From contig NZ_MASU01000006.1 of NCBI RefSeq assembly GCF_003202235.1, forward strand, positions 124,001 through 188,000: DNA of 64,000 nucleotides, read 5' to 3'. Under the pieces are notes generated by a model that did not search any database, was not told where the DNA came from, and was given only the letters and a program-made list of their open reading frames with translations. Each line of letters starts with the position of its first letter. Position 1 is the stretch's first letter. Source of the DNA: Prauserella flavalba. Its GTDB lineage: Bacteria > Actinomycetota > Actinomycetes > Mycobacteriales > Pseudonocardiaceae. The position numbers and the translations under genes were made by a program. Shown here one piece after another: positions 37,204 through 45,288 of this stretch.

Positions 37204-37222
<19 letters not shown>
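36710..37222 (+). pseudogene. Decayed gene: short ESX-like start joined to a frameshifted hypothetical protein
   Basis: An ATG after GGGGGAG begins MNGYGVDP, a start seen in Pseudonocardiaceae WXG100-like proteins, but the frame then turns into Arg/Pro-rich nonsense. In another frame, from 36736, plausible protein sequence appears ([19 protein letters not shown]), is cut by TAG at 36853 and continues [20 protein letters not shown]. From about 36925 the coding sense moves back to the first frame ([21 protein letters not shown]) and runs to 37222. One stop and at least one frameshift are therefore needed to explain it. The end overlaps the ald gene by 19 bp. Confidence 0.6.
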
Positions 37223-38310
<1,088 letters not shown>

Positions 38311-38427
38311 GGCTTCCTCCTGCGTGTAGTGCGGTGTTGCTGCCCACGGTGAACCACCCGGACAGCGGTGTCATCGTGGGCGCACGACAATGCTTGCCCC
38401 CCGAAGTGGTTGTCGCAGCACAAGTGC

Positions 38428-38449
38428 TTGACCTCTAGCTAAGTCGAGG
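38428..38449 (+). promoter_or_regulatory. SoxR/MerR-type promoter box upstream of quinone oxidoreductase gene
   Basis: A -35-like TTGACC at 38428-38433 overlaps an 18-bp imperfect palindrome CCTCTAGCTAAGTCGAGG at 38432-38449. The arrangement matches the SoxR box (CCTCAAGTTAACTTGAGG) set just inside the -35 element. It lies about 30 bp before the ATG. A second copy with the same geometry is at 51789. Confidence 0.65.
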
Positions 38450-38480
38450 TCGCACGCTGGGCGCACACGGAAGGGGTGCC

Positions 38481-39440
38481 ATGAGAGCCGTCTGGCTGAA
38501 GGAGTTCGGCGAGCCCGGGATGCTGGTCGAGGGGGAGGCCCCCGACCCGGCGCCGGGGCCGGGTCAGGTGCTGATCGAGGTGGCGTTCGCGAACATCACG
38601 TTCGTCGAGACGCAGTTCCGTCGCACCGGTTTCGGACCGTTCCGGGTGGAGCCGCCCGTGATCCCCGGCAACGGGGTCGGCGGGGTCATCGCCAGGGTCG
38701 GCGAGGGCGTCGACCCCGGGCTGGCGGGCAGGCGCGTGGTGAGCTCGCTCGGCGGGCACGGGGGTTACGCCGAACGGGCCGTCGCCGACGCGGCGATGGT
38801 GGTGGAGGTGCCGGAGGGGCTCGGACTCGACGACGCGGTGGCGCTGCTGGCGGACGGGCGCACGGCGGTGCTGCTCGTGCACGGCGCCGGGCTGCGGCGA
38901 GGTGAGCGGGTGCTGGTCGAAGCCGCAGGGGGAGGCGTGGGCAGCCTGCTGGTGCAGCTCGCGAACAACGCGGGTGCGCTCGTGGTCGCCGCGGCGGGCG
39001 GTGACCGCAAGCTGGAGCTCGCCTGGGAGCTCGGCGCTGAGTTCACGGTGGACTACCGTAAGCCGGACTGGACCGACCGGGTGCGCGAGGCCGTCGGGGG
39101 TGTCGACGTCGTCTTCGACGCCGTGGGCGGCGACATCGGCAGGGCGGCGTTCGAGCTGGTCGGGCGCGGCGGCCGGATGGTCACGTTCGGCGCGGCCAGT
39201 GGGGCTCCGACCGAGATCGCCGACGAGCTCGCCGCCGAGCGCGGGGTGACGGTCGGGTGGGGAATCGGCGGGACGCCGCAGGAGCTGCGCGGGTTCGCCG
39301 AGACTGCGCTCGCCGAGGCGGCGGCGGGCAGGCTGCGCCCGGTGATCGGGCAGCGGTTCCCGCTGGCGCGCGCCGCCGATGCGCACGCGGCGATCGAGTC
39401 GCGCGACACGCTCGGCAAGACGCTGCTCGAAGTCGCCTGA
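38481..39440 (+). CDS. Zinc-independent quinone oxidoreductase-like MDR protein
   Basis: A 319-residue medium-chain dehydrogenase/reductase. The GroES-like N-terminal domain lacks zinc-binding cysteines, as in quinone oxidoreductases. The Rossmann domain contains EAAGGGVGSLLVQLANNAGA, and GADVVFDAVGGD-type sequence appears as GVDVVFDAVGGDIGRAAF. It should use NADPH to reduce quinones or enones. The SoxR-like box upstream suggests induction by redox-active compounds. The stop is 14 bp from palindromic element copy E. Confidence 0.88.
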   Translation: MRAVWLKEFGEPGMLVEGEAPDPAPGPGQVLIEVAFANITFVETQFRRTGFGPFRVEPPVIPGNGVGGVIARVGEGVDPGLAGRRVVSSLGGHGGYAERAVADAAMVVEVPEGLGLDDAVALLADGRTAVLLVHGAGLRRGERVLVEAAGGGVGSLLVQLANNAGALVVAAAGGDRKLELAWELGAEFTVDYRKPDWTDRVREAVGGVDVVFDAVGGDIGRAAFELVGRGGRMVTFGAASGAPTEIADELAAERGVTVGWGIGGTPQELRGFAETALAEAAAGRLRPVIGQRFPLARAADAHAAIESRDTLGKTLLEVA

Positions 39441-39453
39441 GCAGACACCCTGA

Positions 39454-39564
39454 CCGCAGTGAAGGCCACCTTGCCTGCCTTGAACCAACACAGCGGCGCG
39501 CAGCGTCTCCGCTTGGGTGGTGGTGGGAGACGGGTGGGCGCAGTGAAGGTGGCCTTCACTGCGG
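39454..39564. repeat. Palindromic intergenic element, copy E (long form)
   Basis: Perfect 19-bp arms lie at 39454-39472 and 39546-39564, identical to those of copy B. The inner module resembles copy A in orientation (GCGTCTCCGCTTGGGTGG). It lies between the converging oxidoreductase and PucR-type genes and ends five bases from the latter's stop. Confidence 0.83.
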
Positions 39565-39569
39565 AGGGG

Positions 39570-41129
39570 TCACGCCCAGCGCAGGGCGGTCAGCTGGGCA
39601 AGCAGGGCCAGGCGCACGTCGGGGTCGTCGAGGTCGAGCGGGACCAGTTCGAGCAGCTTGCGCATGCGATAGCGCAACGTGTTGGGGTGGATCCGCAGGG
39701 CCGTGGCCGCCGTGCGCGGGTCGCCGGGATGGCGCAGCCACTCGTACAGCGTCGCCACGTAGCCGGTGCCGTTGGCGGTGTCGTACGCGCGGATCGTCCC
39801 CAGTGGACCCAGCTCGGTCACGTGCGCGCCGTTCGCCGCCGTCGCCGCGCGGTGCAGGACCAGTGCGGTCCACACGTCGTCGAAGCACACCACCCTGCCC
39901 GCCAGCACGCCCGCGCGCAGCAGTCCGAGCGTCTCCTCGGCCTCCGCCCGCGACCGCGACAGGTCGGTGAGGTCGCGCGCGCCACCGGCCGCGGCCCGCA
40001 GCTGTCCCTTCCCGGTGGGGGTTTCGGCGAGCGCGGAACGGATCTCCGGCCACGTACCCGGGCCCTCGCCGTCAGGGACGACGGCGTAGAGCAGCCCGGC
40101 CTCCTCGGTGGCGACGGGCCTGCGCCCGATGCCCTGCGAGATCCGTTCCAGCAGCGCGAGCCGCAGCCCCTCGCCGTCGAGGGTCTCTCCTCCGGGCGTC
40201 TCCACCACCACGACGCGGTGCGGTTCGTCGGTGAGGTCCAGCTCGGCGACGGCCTTGCGCGGGCTCACCTCCCCGCGCAGCAGCGCCCGCAGCAGCTCGG
40301 CCGACGCCCGGCGCTGCACGTCGGCGTGCGCACGCCTGCGCAGCAGGTGCAGCGCGACGACGGGCGCGGTATCGGCGAACGCGGCGGCCCGCTCGTCCGG
40401 CACCGGCCCCGGAACCACTGCCCACATCGAGCCGAGCAGCTCGCCGCCCATGCGGATGGGCACGATCAGCCTCGGCAGCGTGCCGTCCCGCTGGCCCGGC
40501 ACGAAGATCGTCTGCCTGCCCCTGGTGAGCTCCCGGAACACGCCGCGCGAGCGGAACCGGGCGAGCACGTCGTCGGGAATCCGCCTGCCCATGATCGTCG
40601 CGACGCGCGCCGGATCGGTGACGTCCTGCCGTGCCGAGTAGGCGAGCACGCGGGAGTTGGTGTCCTCGATTGTCACCGGAGCGTCCACAACGGACGCCAC
40701 CGCGTCGGCGAGGCGGAACAGATCGCTCGCGCCCGCGTCGTCGCCGTTCTCCAGGGTGTCGGACTCGTCGGCGATCGCGTCGAGCACGGTGCGCAGCAGC
40801 CACACGAGCTGGGCCCACGACGTCGCGGCGTGCACCTCGATGAGCCCGATGTCGGCGCGTTTCGCGGCCCGCCGGATCGCGGGCTTGCCTGCCAGCGGCG
40901 GCTTCAGCAGCACGGCGGCGGCGTCGTGCTCGGCGCTGTCGCGGATCAGTTCGGTCGCGCCCGCGACGTCGGCCACGGCGACGGCGAGCACCAGGTCACC
41001 GGCGCCCAGGCCGGCGGCGCCCGGTTCGGCGATCACGACGTCGGTGACGGCGGGGCAGTCCGCCGGTAGGTGGACCGCGTGCAGCAGTGTGGGACCCACG
41101 CGGTTCACGACGGCGCGCACGGAGACCAT
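39570..41129 (-). CDS. PucR-family transcriptional regulator
   Basis: A 519-residue regulator. The N-terminal PucR domain spans about 1-130. The central region (about 150-400) is GAF/GGDEF-like (APVTIEDTNSRVLAYSARQD). The C-terminal HTH_30 is AATALRIHPNTLRYRMRKLL, about residues 475-500, and binds DNA. Such regulators often respond to purines, amino acids or other small ligands. The ATG at 41129 overlaps the stop of the VOC gene by one base. The three minus-strand genes PadR, VOC and PucR thus form one operon. Confidence 0.87.
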   Translation of the reverse strand: MVSVRAVVNRVGPTLLHAVHLPADCPAVTDVVIAEPGAAGLGAGDLVLAVAVADVAGATELIRDSAEHDAAAVLLKPPLAGKPAIRRAAKRADIGLIEVHAATSWAQLVWLLRTVLDAIADESDTLENGDDAGASDLFRLADAVASVVDAPVTIEDTNSRVLAYSARQDVTDPARVATIMGRRIPDDVLARFRSRGVFRELTRGRQTIFVPGQRDGTLPRLIVPIRMGGELLGSMWAVVPGPVPDERAAAFADTAPVVALHLLRRRAHADVQRRASAELLRALLRGEVSPRKAVAELDLTDEPHRVVVVETPGGETLDGEGLRLALLERISQGIGRRPVATEEAGLLYAVVPDGEGPGTWPEIRSALAETPTGKGQLRAAAGGARDLTDLSRSRAEAEETLGLLRAGVLAGRVVCFDDVWTALVLHRAATAANGAHVTELGPLGTIRAYDTANGTGYVATLYEWLRHPGDPRTAATALRIHPNTLRYRMRKLLELVPLDLDDPDVRLALLAQLTALRWA

Positions 41130-41575
41130 CAGACCCCCGGCGGGGTGCGCGCGTCGATGTCCTCGGGCGTGAACTGCTCGCGCTTGGTGGTGAGCGCCCA
41201 GCGGTGCCCGTCGGGGTCGACCACGCGGCCGTAGCGTTCGCCGAAGAACATCTCTTCGATGGGTGCTTCCACTGTCGCGCCCGCGAAGACGGCTCGGCGG
41301 AACAGGTCGTCGGGGTCCTCGGTCTCCAGCGTCAGCAGCATCGGGGTGCCGCCGAGCGTGGCGGGGGCGAGCGCGTCGAGCTGCGGGATCTCCTGGCTCA
41401 CCAGCAGCCGGGTGTCGCCGATGGCGACCTCGACGAACAGCACCGTGCCGTCGGGCAGCCGGTTGCGGAACAGCTCGACCGCGCCGAACGCCTTGCCGTA
41501 GAAGGACAACGCCTCGTCGACGTCCTTGACGAAGAGGTGCGGCACCAGCCCGAGTGCCCGGCTCGGCGCGGTCAT
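41129..41575 (-). CDS. VOC/glyoxalase-superfamily protein (PhnB-like)
   Basis: A 148-residue protein made of paired beta-alpha-beta-beta-beta modules: VPHLFVKDVDEALSFYGKAFGAVE, then DDLFRRAVFAGATVEAPIEEMFFGERYGRVVDPDGHRWAL. The DPxGHxW ending is typical of PhnB/YdcI-like members. Function may be binding or resistance to a small molecule. It lies in an operon behind a PadR regulator, overlapping it by ATGA, which fits an inducible detoxification role but no substrate can be assigned. Confidence 0.8.
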   Translation of the reverse strand: MTAPSRALGLVPHLFVKDVDEALSFYGKAFGAVELFRNRLPDGTVLFVEVAIGDTRLLVSQEIPQLDALAPATLGGTPMLLTLETEDPDDLFRRAVFAGATVEAPIEEMFFGERYGRVVDPDGHRWALTTKREQFTPEDIDARTPPGV

Positions 41576-41928
41576 GCCGACCGCTCCTGCCTGCCGAGCA
41601 GGCCCGCCTCGGCGGCCGCGCCCGCGAGCCGCCGGATCAGCTCGGCCTCACGTGCGGCGGCCTCCCAGCCCCGCGCGGTGAGCTGGTAGTAACGGCGGCG
41701 CGCGTCGTGCGGCTGGTCCTCGCTCATGTCCGGAGCCTCCTCGACGAGGCCGTCGGCCGCCAGCCGGGAGAGCGTGCGGTAGAGGGTGCCGGGGCCGAGC
41801 TGCACGGAGCCGCCGGTGAGCTCGCTGACGAAGCCCATGATCCCGTAGCCGTGGGCGCGCCCGCGCGCGAGCGCCAGCAGTACCTGGAACGCCGCCGGGG
41901 TGATGGGTGGCGGGTTGCCCTTCGCCAT
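41572..41928 (-). CDS. PadR-family transcriptional regulator
   Basis: A 118-residue PadR protein. A winged helix occupies about residues 10-85 (AAFQVLLALARGRAHGYGIMGFV, LGPGTLYRTLSRLAADGLVEE, RRRYYQLTARGWEAAAREAE), and the C-terminal helix is for dimerisation. It is first in an operon with the VOC and PucR genes and diverges from a second VOC gene across 62 bp. That gap holds clear inverted repeats, so it probably represses both directions. Confidence 0.9.
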   Translation of the reverse strand: MAKGNPPPITPAAFQVLLALARGRAHGYGIMGFVSELTGGSVQLGPGTLYRTLSRLAADGLVEEAPDMSEDQPHDARRRYYQLTARGWEAAAREAELIRRLAGAAAEAGLLGRQERSA

Positions 41929-41941
41929 GCGAGGAGCATAC

Positions 41942-41986
41942 ACTCCAATCTCGTTGTATCCGTAGTGGATATATTCCGATTGGAGT
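41942..41986. promoter_or_regulatory. Candidate PadR operator in the divergent promoter
   Basis: ACTCCAATC at 41942-41950 and its perfect complement GATTGGAGT at 41978-41986 flank a smaller palindrome TATCC-GTAGT-GGATA at 41957-41971. The outer right arm overlaps the ribosome site of the plus-strand VOC gene. Nested symmetry between a PadR gene and its divergent target is typical of autoregulated operators. Confidence 0.65.
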
Positions 41987-41990
41987 CATC

Positions 41991-42377
41991 ATGGCCATTC
42001 GAGGCGTGAGCAAGGTCGTCATCGGGGTGCGCGACCAGCAGCGGGCGAAGCGGTTCTGGACGGAGATGCTGGGCTTCACGGTCGCCATCGACGAGCCCTA
42101 TGACGACAAGGGCAACCGCTGGATCGAGGTCACCGCCCCGGACGGGCAGACCACGCTGGTACTGAGCACTGATCCGCAGGACGCCTTCCGCGCACCGGCG
42201 AGCGACGACCTGCCCACCGCGAACTTCTTCTTCTACGCCGACGACATCGAGCGCACCTACGAGGAGCTCTCGGCCAAGGGGGTCGAGTTCCCCGCGAAGC
42301 CGGTGCAGCAGCCGTGGGGCTGGTGGTCGATGTTCCTCGACTCCGAGGGCAACCGCTTCGCACTCCAGCAACGCTGA
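41991..42377 (+). CDS. VOC/glyoxalase-superfamily protein
   Basis: A 128-residue glyoxalase-fold protein. The first module is VSKVVIGVRDQQRAKRFWTEMLGFTV and the second is ANFFFYADDIERTYEELSAKGVEFPA, closing with MFLDSEGNRFALQQ. A metal site using E in DSEGNRF is likely. It is transcribed divergently from padR, so it is the probable direct target of that regulator. ATTGGAGT just before the ATG gives a GGAG ribosome site that lies inside the presumed operator. Confidence 0.85.
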   Translation: MAIRGVSKVVIGVRDQQRAKRFWTEMLGFTVAIDEPYDDKGNRWIEVTAPDGQTTLVLSTDPQDAFRAPASDDLPTANFFFYADDIERTYEELSAKGVEFPAKPVQQPWGWWSMFLDSEGNRFALQQR

Positions 42378-42381
42378 GCCC

Positions 42382-42909
42382 TCAGCGCGCGAGCTTCGCG
42401 CGGTACCACGGCGTCCTGCCTCCCGGCGTGAACACCGAGAGCAGCGTGGCCACGAGCAGCAGCACGAGCCCCGCGGTCATGGCGCTCACCAGCAGCGTCC
42501 GGGCGTCGCCCGCCTGGCCGCCGTCGGCCACGGCCTCGCCCGCGGCGACGAAGCGGGGGACCACGAGCAGGTTCCCGCCGAAGTACAGCGCGATCGTGAG
42601 CACCAGCTTCGCGACCACCCAGTGGTAGCGCAGCAGTCCCCATTTCGTGCCGATCCCCAGCAGTAGCCCGCTGATCAGCGCGACGAGGCTCACCGGGAAG
42701 TAGAACGTGCCGCCGAGCACGCCCGCGATCACGGACGAGCCGGTGACGACGGCCGGGTCGGTGCTGGACACGCCCACGATGCCGAGGGTCAGCAGGCACG
42801 CCTCGACGCCGATCCAGCCCACCGAGCTGACGACGTGGACGAACAGCAGCCACTTGCGGGCGCCGCGGCCGAGCTTCACACGCGGTTCGATCCGGGTCTT
42901 GGTAGCCAT
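42382..42909 (-). CDS. Four-helix membrane protein (DUF2269-like)
   Basis: A 175-residue integral membrane protein with four hydrophobic helices: LLFVHVVSSVGWIGVEACLL, TFYFPVSLVALISGLLLGIG, WVVAKLVLTIALYFGGNLLV and LLVSAMTAGLVLLLVATLLSVF. A histidine early in helix 1 and another in the R-Y-H-W-V-V loop recall DUF2269/CopD-like proteins that may bind haem or metal. The basic N-terminus (KTRIEPRVKLGRGARK) should be cytosolic. The role is unknown. It ends five bases from the converging VOC gene. Confidence 0.65.
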   Translation of the reverse strand: MATKTRIEPRVKLGRGARKWLLFVHVVSSVGWIGVEACLLTLGIVGVSSTDPAVVTGSSVIAGVLGGTFYFPVSLVALISGLLLGIGTKWGLLRYHWVVAKLVLTIALYFGGNLLVVPRFVAAGEAVADGGQAGDARTLLVSAMTAGLVLLLVATLLSVFTPGGRTPWYRAKLAR

Positions 42910-43019
42910 GCGAACGAGCGTCGCGAAACGCCGCCGTAGCGTCGTCGGCCCGCAATCGACACCTACGCCTACGTACGGTGCGGTACCCGGTCCGCCCCCA
43001 CCCATCCATCCACCCATCC

Positions 43020-43072
43020 GCAGTGAAGGCCACCTTCACTGCGTTCAACGCAGTGAAGGTGGCCTTCACTGC
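43020..43072. repeat. Palindromic intergenic element, copy F (perfect 53-bp palindrome)
   Basis: Arms of 26 bp are perfectly complementary about the single base at 43046. Each arm is itself a smaller palindrome, GCAGTGAAGG-CCA-CCTTCACTGC, and the centre GCGTT-C-AACGC is symmetrical too. It lies 47 bp beyond the stop of the minus-strand hypothetical gene and upstream of the next minus-strand gene, so it separates two co-directional transcripts. Confidence 0.88.
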
Positions 43073-43118
43073 AGTCGGCCGGCGACTGCAGGTGGCGTTC
43101 AGCGCGGTCGGCTGCCTG

Positions 43119-43676
43119 CTAGTCGGCCAGGGCTTCGGCGATCCAGTCGGCCACCGGGAGGCGGCGGTCGAGGCATTCGGCGGACAGGCGCATCGTCCAG
43201 CGGAGGGCCTGCAGGATCAGTGCGTCCACCTCGCCGGGTGCCGCGCTGGCGAGCGCGATCTCCACCTGTTCCTGCGCGGCCTCGGTGTTGCCGTGCACCT
43301 CGGCGAGCAGGGTGCGAACAGCCGTGCGCACGGGCGGGTCGGCCTGGTCGATCGAGACCTCCTCGCCTGCCTCGTCGAAGACCTGCACCTTGACCGGCGC
43401 GGAGCCGCCGTCGCCGAGCGTGCTGACCATCGCGCTGCATGCGCCGAACAGGAGCAGCATCAGCTCCCGGGTGTCGGCCATGCGTTCCTCGGCCGACGGC
43501 GCGAGCACGGTCAGAGCCTCGTCGTCGTCGCCGAAGCGCATGGCGACGAGAGCGCGTTGCGCCTTCTCGACGAGCCCGGCCGGCTCCTCGTCGCTCTCGC
43601 TTCGGTCCGCGTGCACGTGCACCATCAAACACCAGCGCGGGCCCGTTTGGGTGCCGCCCGCTGGGGTGATCGTCAT
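43119..43676 (-). CDS. Conserved hypothetical protein
   Basis: A 185-residue protein I do not recognise. It is acidic and helix-rich (GLVEKAQRALVAMRFGDDDEALTVLA, RTAVRTLLAEVHGNTEAAQEQVEIAL), without signal peptide, membrane helix or metal motif. The pattern suggests a small helical-repeat protein. The ATG overlaps the stop of the TetR gene (ATGA), so it is co-translated with that regulator and may modulate it or be co-regulated with it. Confidence 0.65.
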   Translation of the reverse strand: MTITPAGGTQTGPRWCLMVHVHADRSESDEEPAGLVEKAQRALVAMRFGDDDEALTVLAPSAEERMADTRELMLLLFGACSAMVSTLGDGGSAPVKVQVFDEAGEEVSIDQADPPVRTAVRTLLAEVHGNTEAAQEQVEIALASAAPGEVDALILQALRWTMRLSAECLDRRLPVADWIAEALAD

Positions 43677-44263
43677 TTGGCCGCGTAGAGGGCACCCAGT
43701 GCGAGGCGGCAGAGCAGGTCGGCGAGCTCGTCGTCGGGCAGGTGCCGGTTGTGCGGCGTCGAGTTGATGAGCCCGAAGACGGCGTGTGCGGCGGAACGCG
43801 CGTGCGGCTCGTCAAGGTTCGGCACGGCGGCGCGCAGTGCGCGGACCCACACCTCGACGTAGCGCCGTTGCAGTGCCCGCACCTGCTTGCGGTCGGTGTC
43901 GGTGAGGTTCGCGAGGTTGCGTTCCTGCACGGTGATCAGCGCGGGCCGCTGAAGCGCGAAGTCGACGTGGAACCGCACGAGCCCGGCGAGGATCTCGTCG
44001 GCGTCGCCGGAACGATCCGCGTGGGCTTTGCCGCCGTCGAAGAGGTACTCGCTGATGGAGGTCAGCATCTCGCCGAGCATGGCGTCCTTGCTGCGGAAAT
44101 GCCGGTACAGCGCCGGTCCGGAGATTCCGACGGCCGCGCCGATGTCGTCGATGCCCACCCCGTGGAAACCGTGCTGGGCGAAGAGTTCGGCCGCGGCCGC
44201 GAGGATCTGTTCGCGCCTGCTGGCCTTCTCCCCGCCGGAGAGGGGTGCGGAACCGTGGGACAT
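43673..44263 (-). CDS. TetR-family regulator, probable repressor of the acyl-CoA carboxylase operon
   Basis: A 196-residue TetR protein. The DNA-binding domain is REQILAAAAELFAQHGFHGVGIDDIGAAVGISGPALYRHFRSKDAML (about residues 17-63) and the ligand domain follows. A palindrome GTTAGCGAGCGCTAAC lies about 20 bp upstream of its start, and two related sites precede the carboxylase operon at 45231 and 45259. Control of branched-chain or fatty acyl-CoA breakdown with an acyl-CoA effector is therefore a sound inference. Confidence 0.85.
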   Translation of the reverse strand: MSHGSAPLSGGEKASRREQILAAAAELFAQHGFHGVGIDDIGAAVGISGPALYRHFRSKDAMLGEMLTSISEYLFDGGKAHADRSGDADEILAGLVRFHVDFALQRPALITVQERNLANLTDTDRKQVRALQRRYVEVWVRALRAAVPNLDEPHARSAAHAVFGLINSTPHNRHLPDDELADLLCRLALGALYAAK

Positions 44264-44285
44264 CGCGTCAGTCTAGGGCAGCGTG

Positions 44286-44301
44286 GTTAGCGAGCGCTAA
44301 C
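44286..44301. promoter_or_regulatory. TetR operator, site 1
   Basis: GTTAGCGAGCGCTAAC has 7-bp arms about two central bases. It lies 22 bp upstream of the tetR start codon, where a repressor would block its own promoter. Confidence 0.7.
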
Positions 44302-44416
44302 ATCCGCCCGACTTCCGGCTTGAACCGGTCGGGTCAACTCCCGATCGGTCGCCTTCCACGGTGCCGTTGCGGCTGGTAATGGTTCTCCTCGTCAGTGATT
44401 GACGAAGGGGTCCGCC

Positions 44417-45205
44417 ATGCTGGTGAAGGCTTTTCGATTTCTCTCCGTTCTCGTGGTCGCCTCGCTGGTGCTGGTGGGCAGCGCGATCACCTCCGCCGCC
44501 CAGGCGGTCAGCTACGTCGCGCTCGGCGACTCCTACTCCTCCGGCGTCGGCGCCGGGGAGTACGGCGACTCGGGTTCCTGTAAGCGCAGTGCCAACGCCT
44601 ATCCACAGCTGTGGGCGGATTCCCACGGCGCCACGGACTTCCAGTTCGTCGCGTGCCTCGGCGCGCGCACGGACGATGTGCTCGCACAGGCCGACGCGCT
44701 GTCGGCGGCGACGACCCTGGTCACCGTCTCGGTCGGTGGCAACGACGCCGGCTTCACCGACGTGATGACCGACTGCACGCTCGGCGGCGACCAGGCGTGC
44801 GTCGATCGCGTCGAGGAGGCGAAGGCGTTCGTCACCGGAACGCTGCCCGGCCTGCTCGACAACGTGTACTCGACGCTGCGGAGCAAGGCGCCGAACGCGG
44901 AGATCGTGGTGCTCGGCTACCCGCGCTTCTACCAGCTGGGCGGGTCGTGCGAAGCCGGGTTGAGCGAGGTCAAGCGCGAGGCGATCAACTCCGGTGCCGA
45001 CGCGCTCGCCGAGGTGACCGGGCAGCGTGCCGGCGCCGCGGGCTTCACGTTCGTCGACGTGCGCGAGCCGTTCACCGGCCACGAGATCTGCTCGAGCGAC
45101 TGGTGGCTCAAGAGCCTCACCTGGCCCGTCGACGAGTCCTACCACCCGAATGTGAACGGTCAGGCGCTCGGTTACCTGCCCGCCCTGGAGGCCGTCACCG
45201 GCTGA
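44417..45205 (+). CDS. Secreted SGNH-fold lipase/esterase
   Basis: A 262-residue exported hydrolase. The signal peptide covers about residues 1-30 (FRFLSVLVVASLVLVGSAIT). The SGNH blocks are YVALGDSYSSG (nucleophile Ser), the glycine region near CLGARTDDVL, VSVGGNDAGF (Asn) and VDESYHPNVNGQ (Asp/His). Cysteines are paired in the pattern of Streptomyces lipase SCO1725. The start ATG follows AAGGGG. It lies between tetR and the carboxylase operon on the plus strand, so the site near tetR could affect it too. Confidence 0.87.
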   Translation: MLVKAFRFLSVLVVASLVLVGSAITSAAQAVSYVALGDSYSSGVGAGEYGDSGSCKRSANAYPQLWADSHGATDFQFVACLGARTDDVLAQADALSAATTLVTVSVGGNDAGFTDVMTDCTLGGDQACVDRVEEAKAFVTGTLPGLLDNVYSTLRSKAPNAEIVVLGYPRFYQLGGSCEAGLSEVKREAINSGADALAEVTGQRAGAAGFTFVDVREPFTGHEICSSDWWLKSLTWPVDESYHPNVNGQALGYLPALEAVTG

Positions 45206-45230
45206 GCCCGCCCGGGACCTGGACGCCGGG

Positions 45231-45274
45231 GTTAGCTAGCGTTAACATCCTCAGTGACGTTAACGGCAGCTAAC
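45231..45274 (+). promoter_or_regulatory. TetR operator sites 2 and 3 before the carboxylase operon
   Basis: Site 2 at 45231-45246 reads GTTAGCTAGCGTTAAC. Site 3 at 45259-45274 reads GTTAACGGCAGCTAAC, whose reverse complement differs from site 2 at two positions. Together with site 1 they give GTTAGC-N4-GYTAAC. They lie directly upstream of the carboxylase start, where a repressor would act. Confidence 0.65.
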
Positions 45275-45288
45275 CCCAAAGGGGTGGG

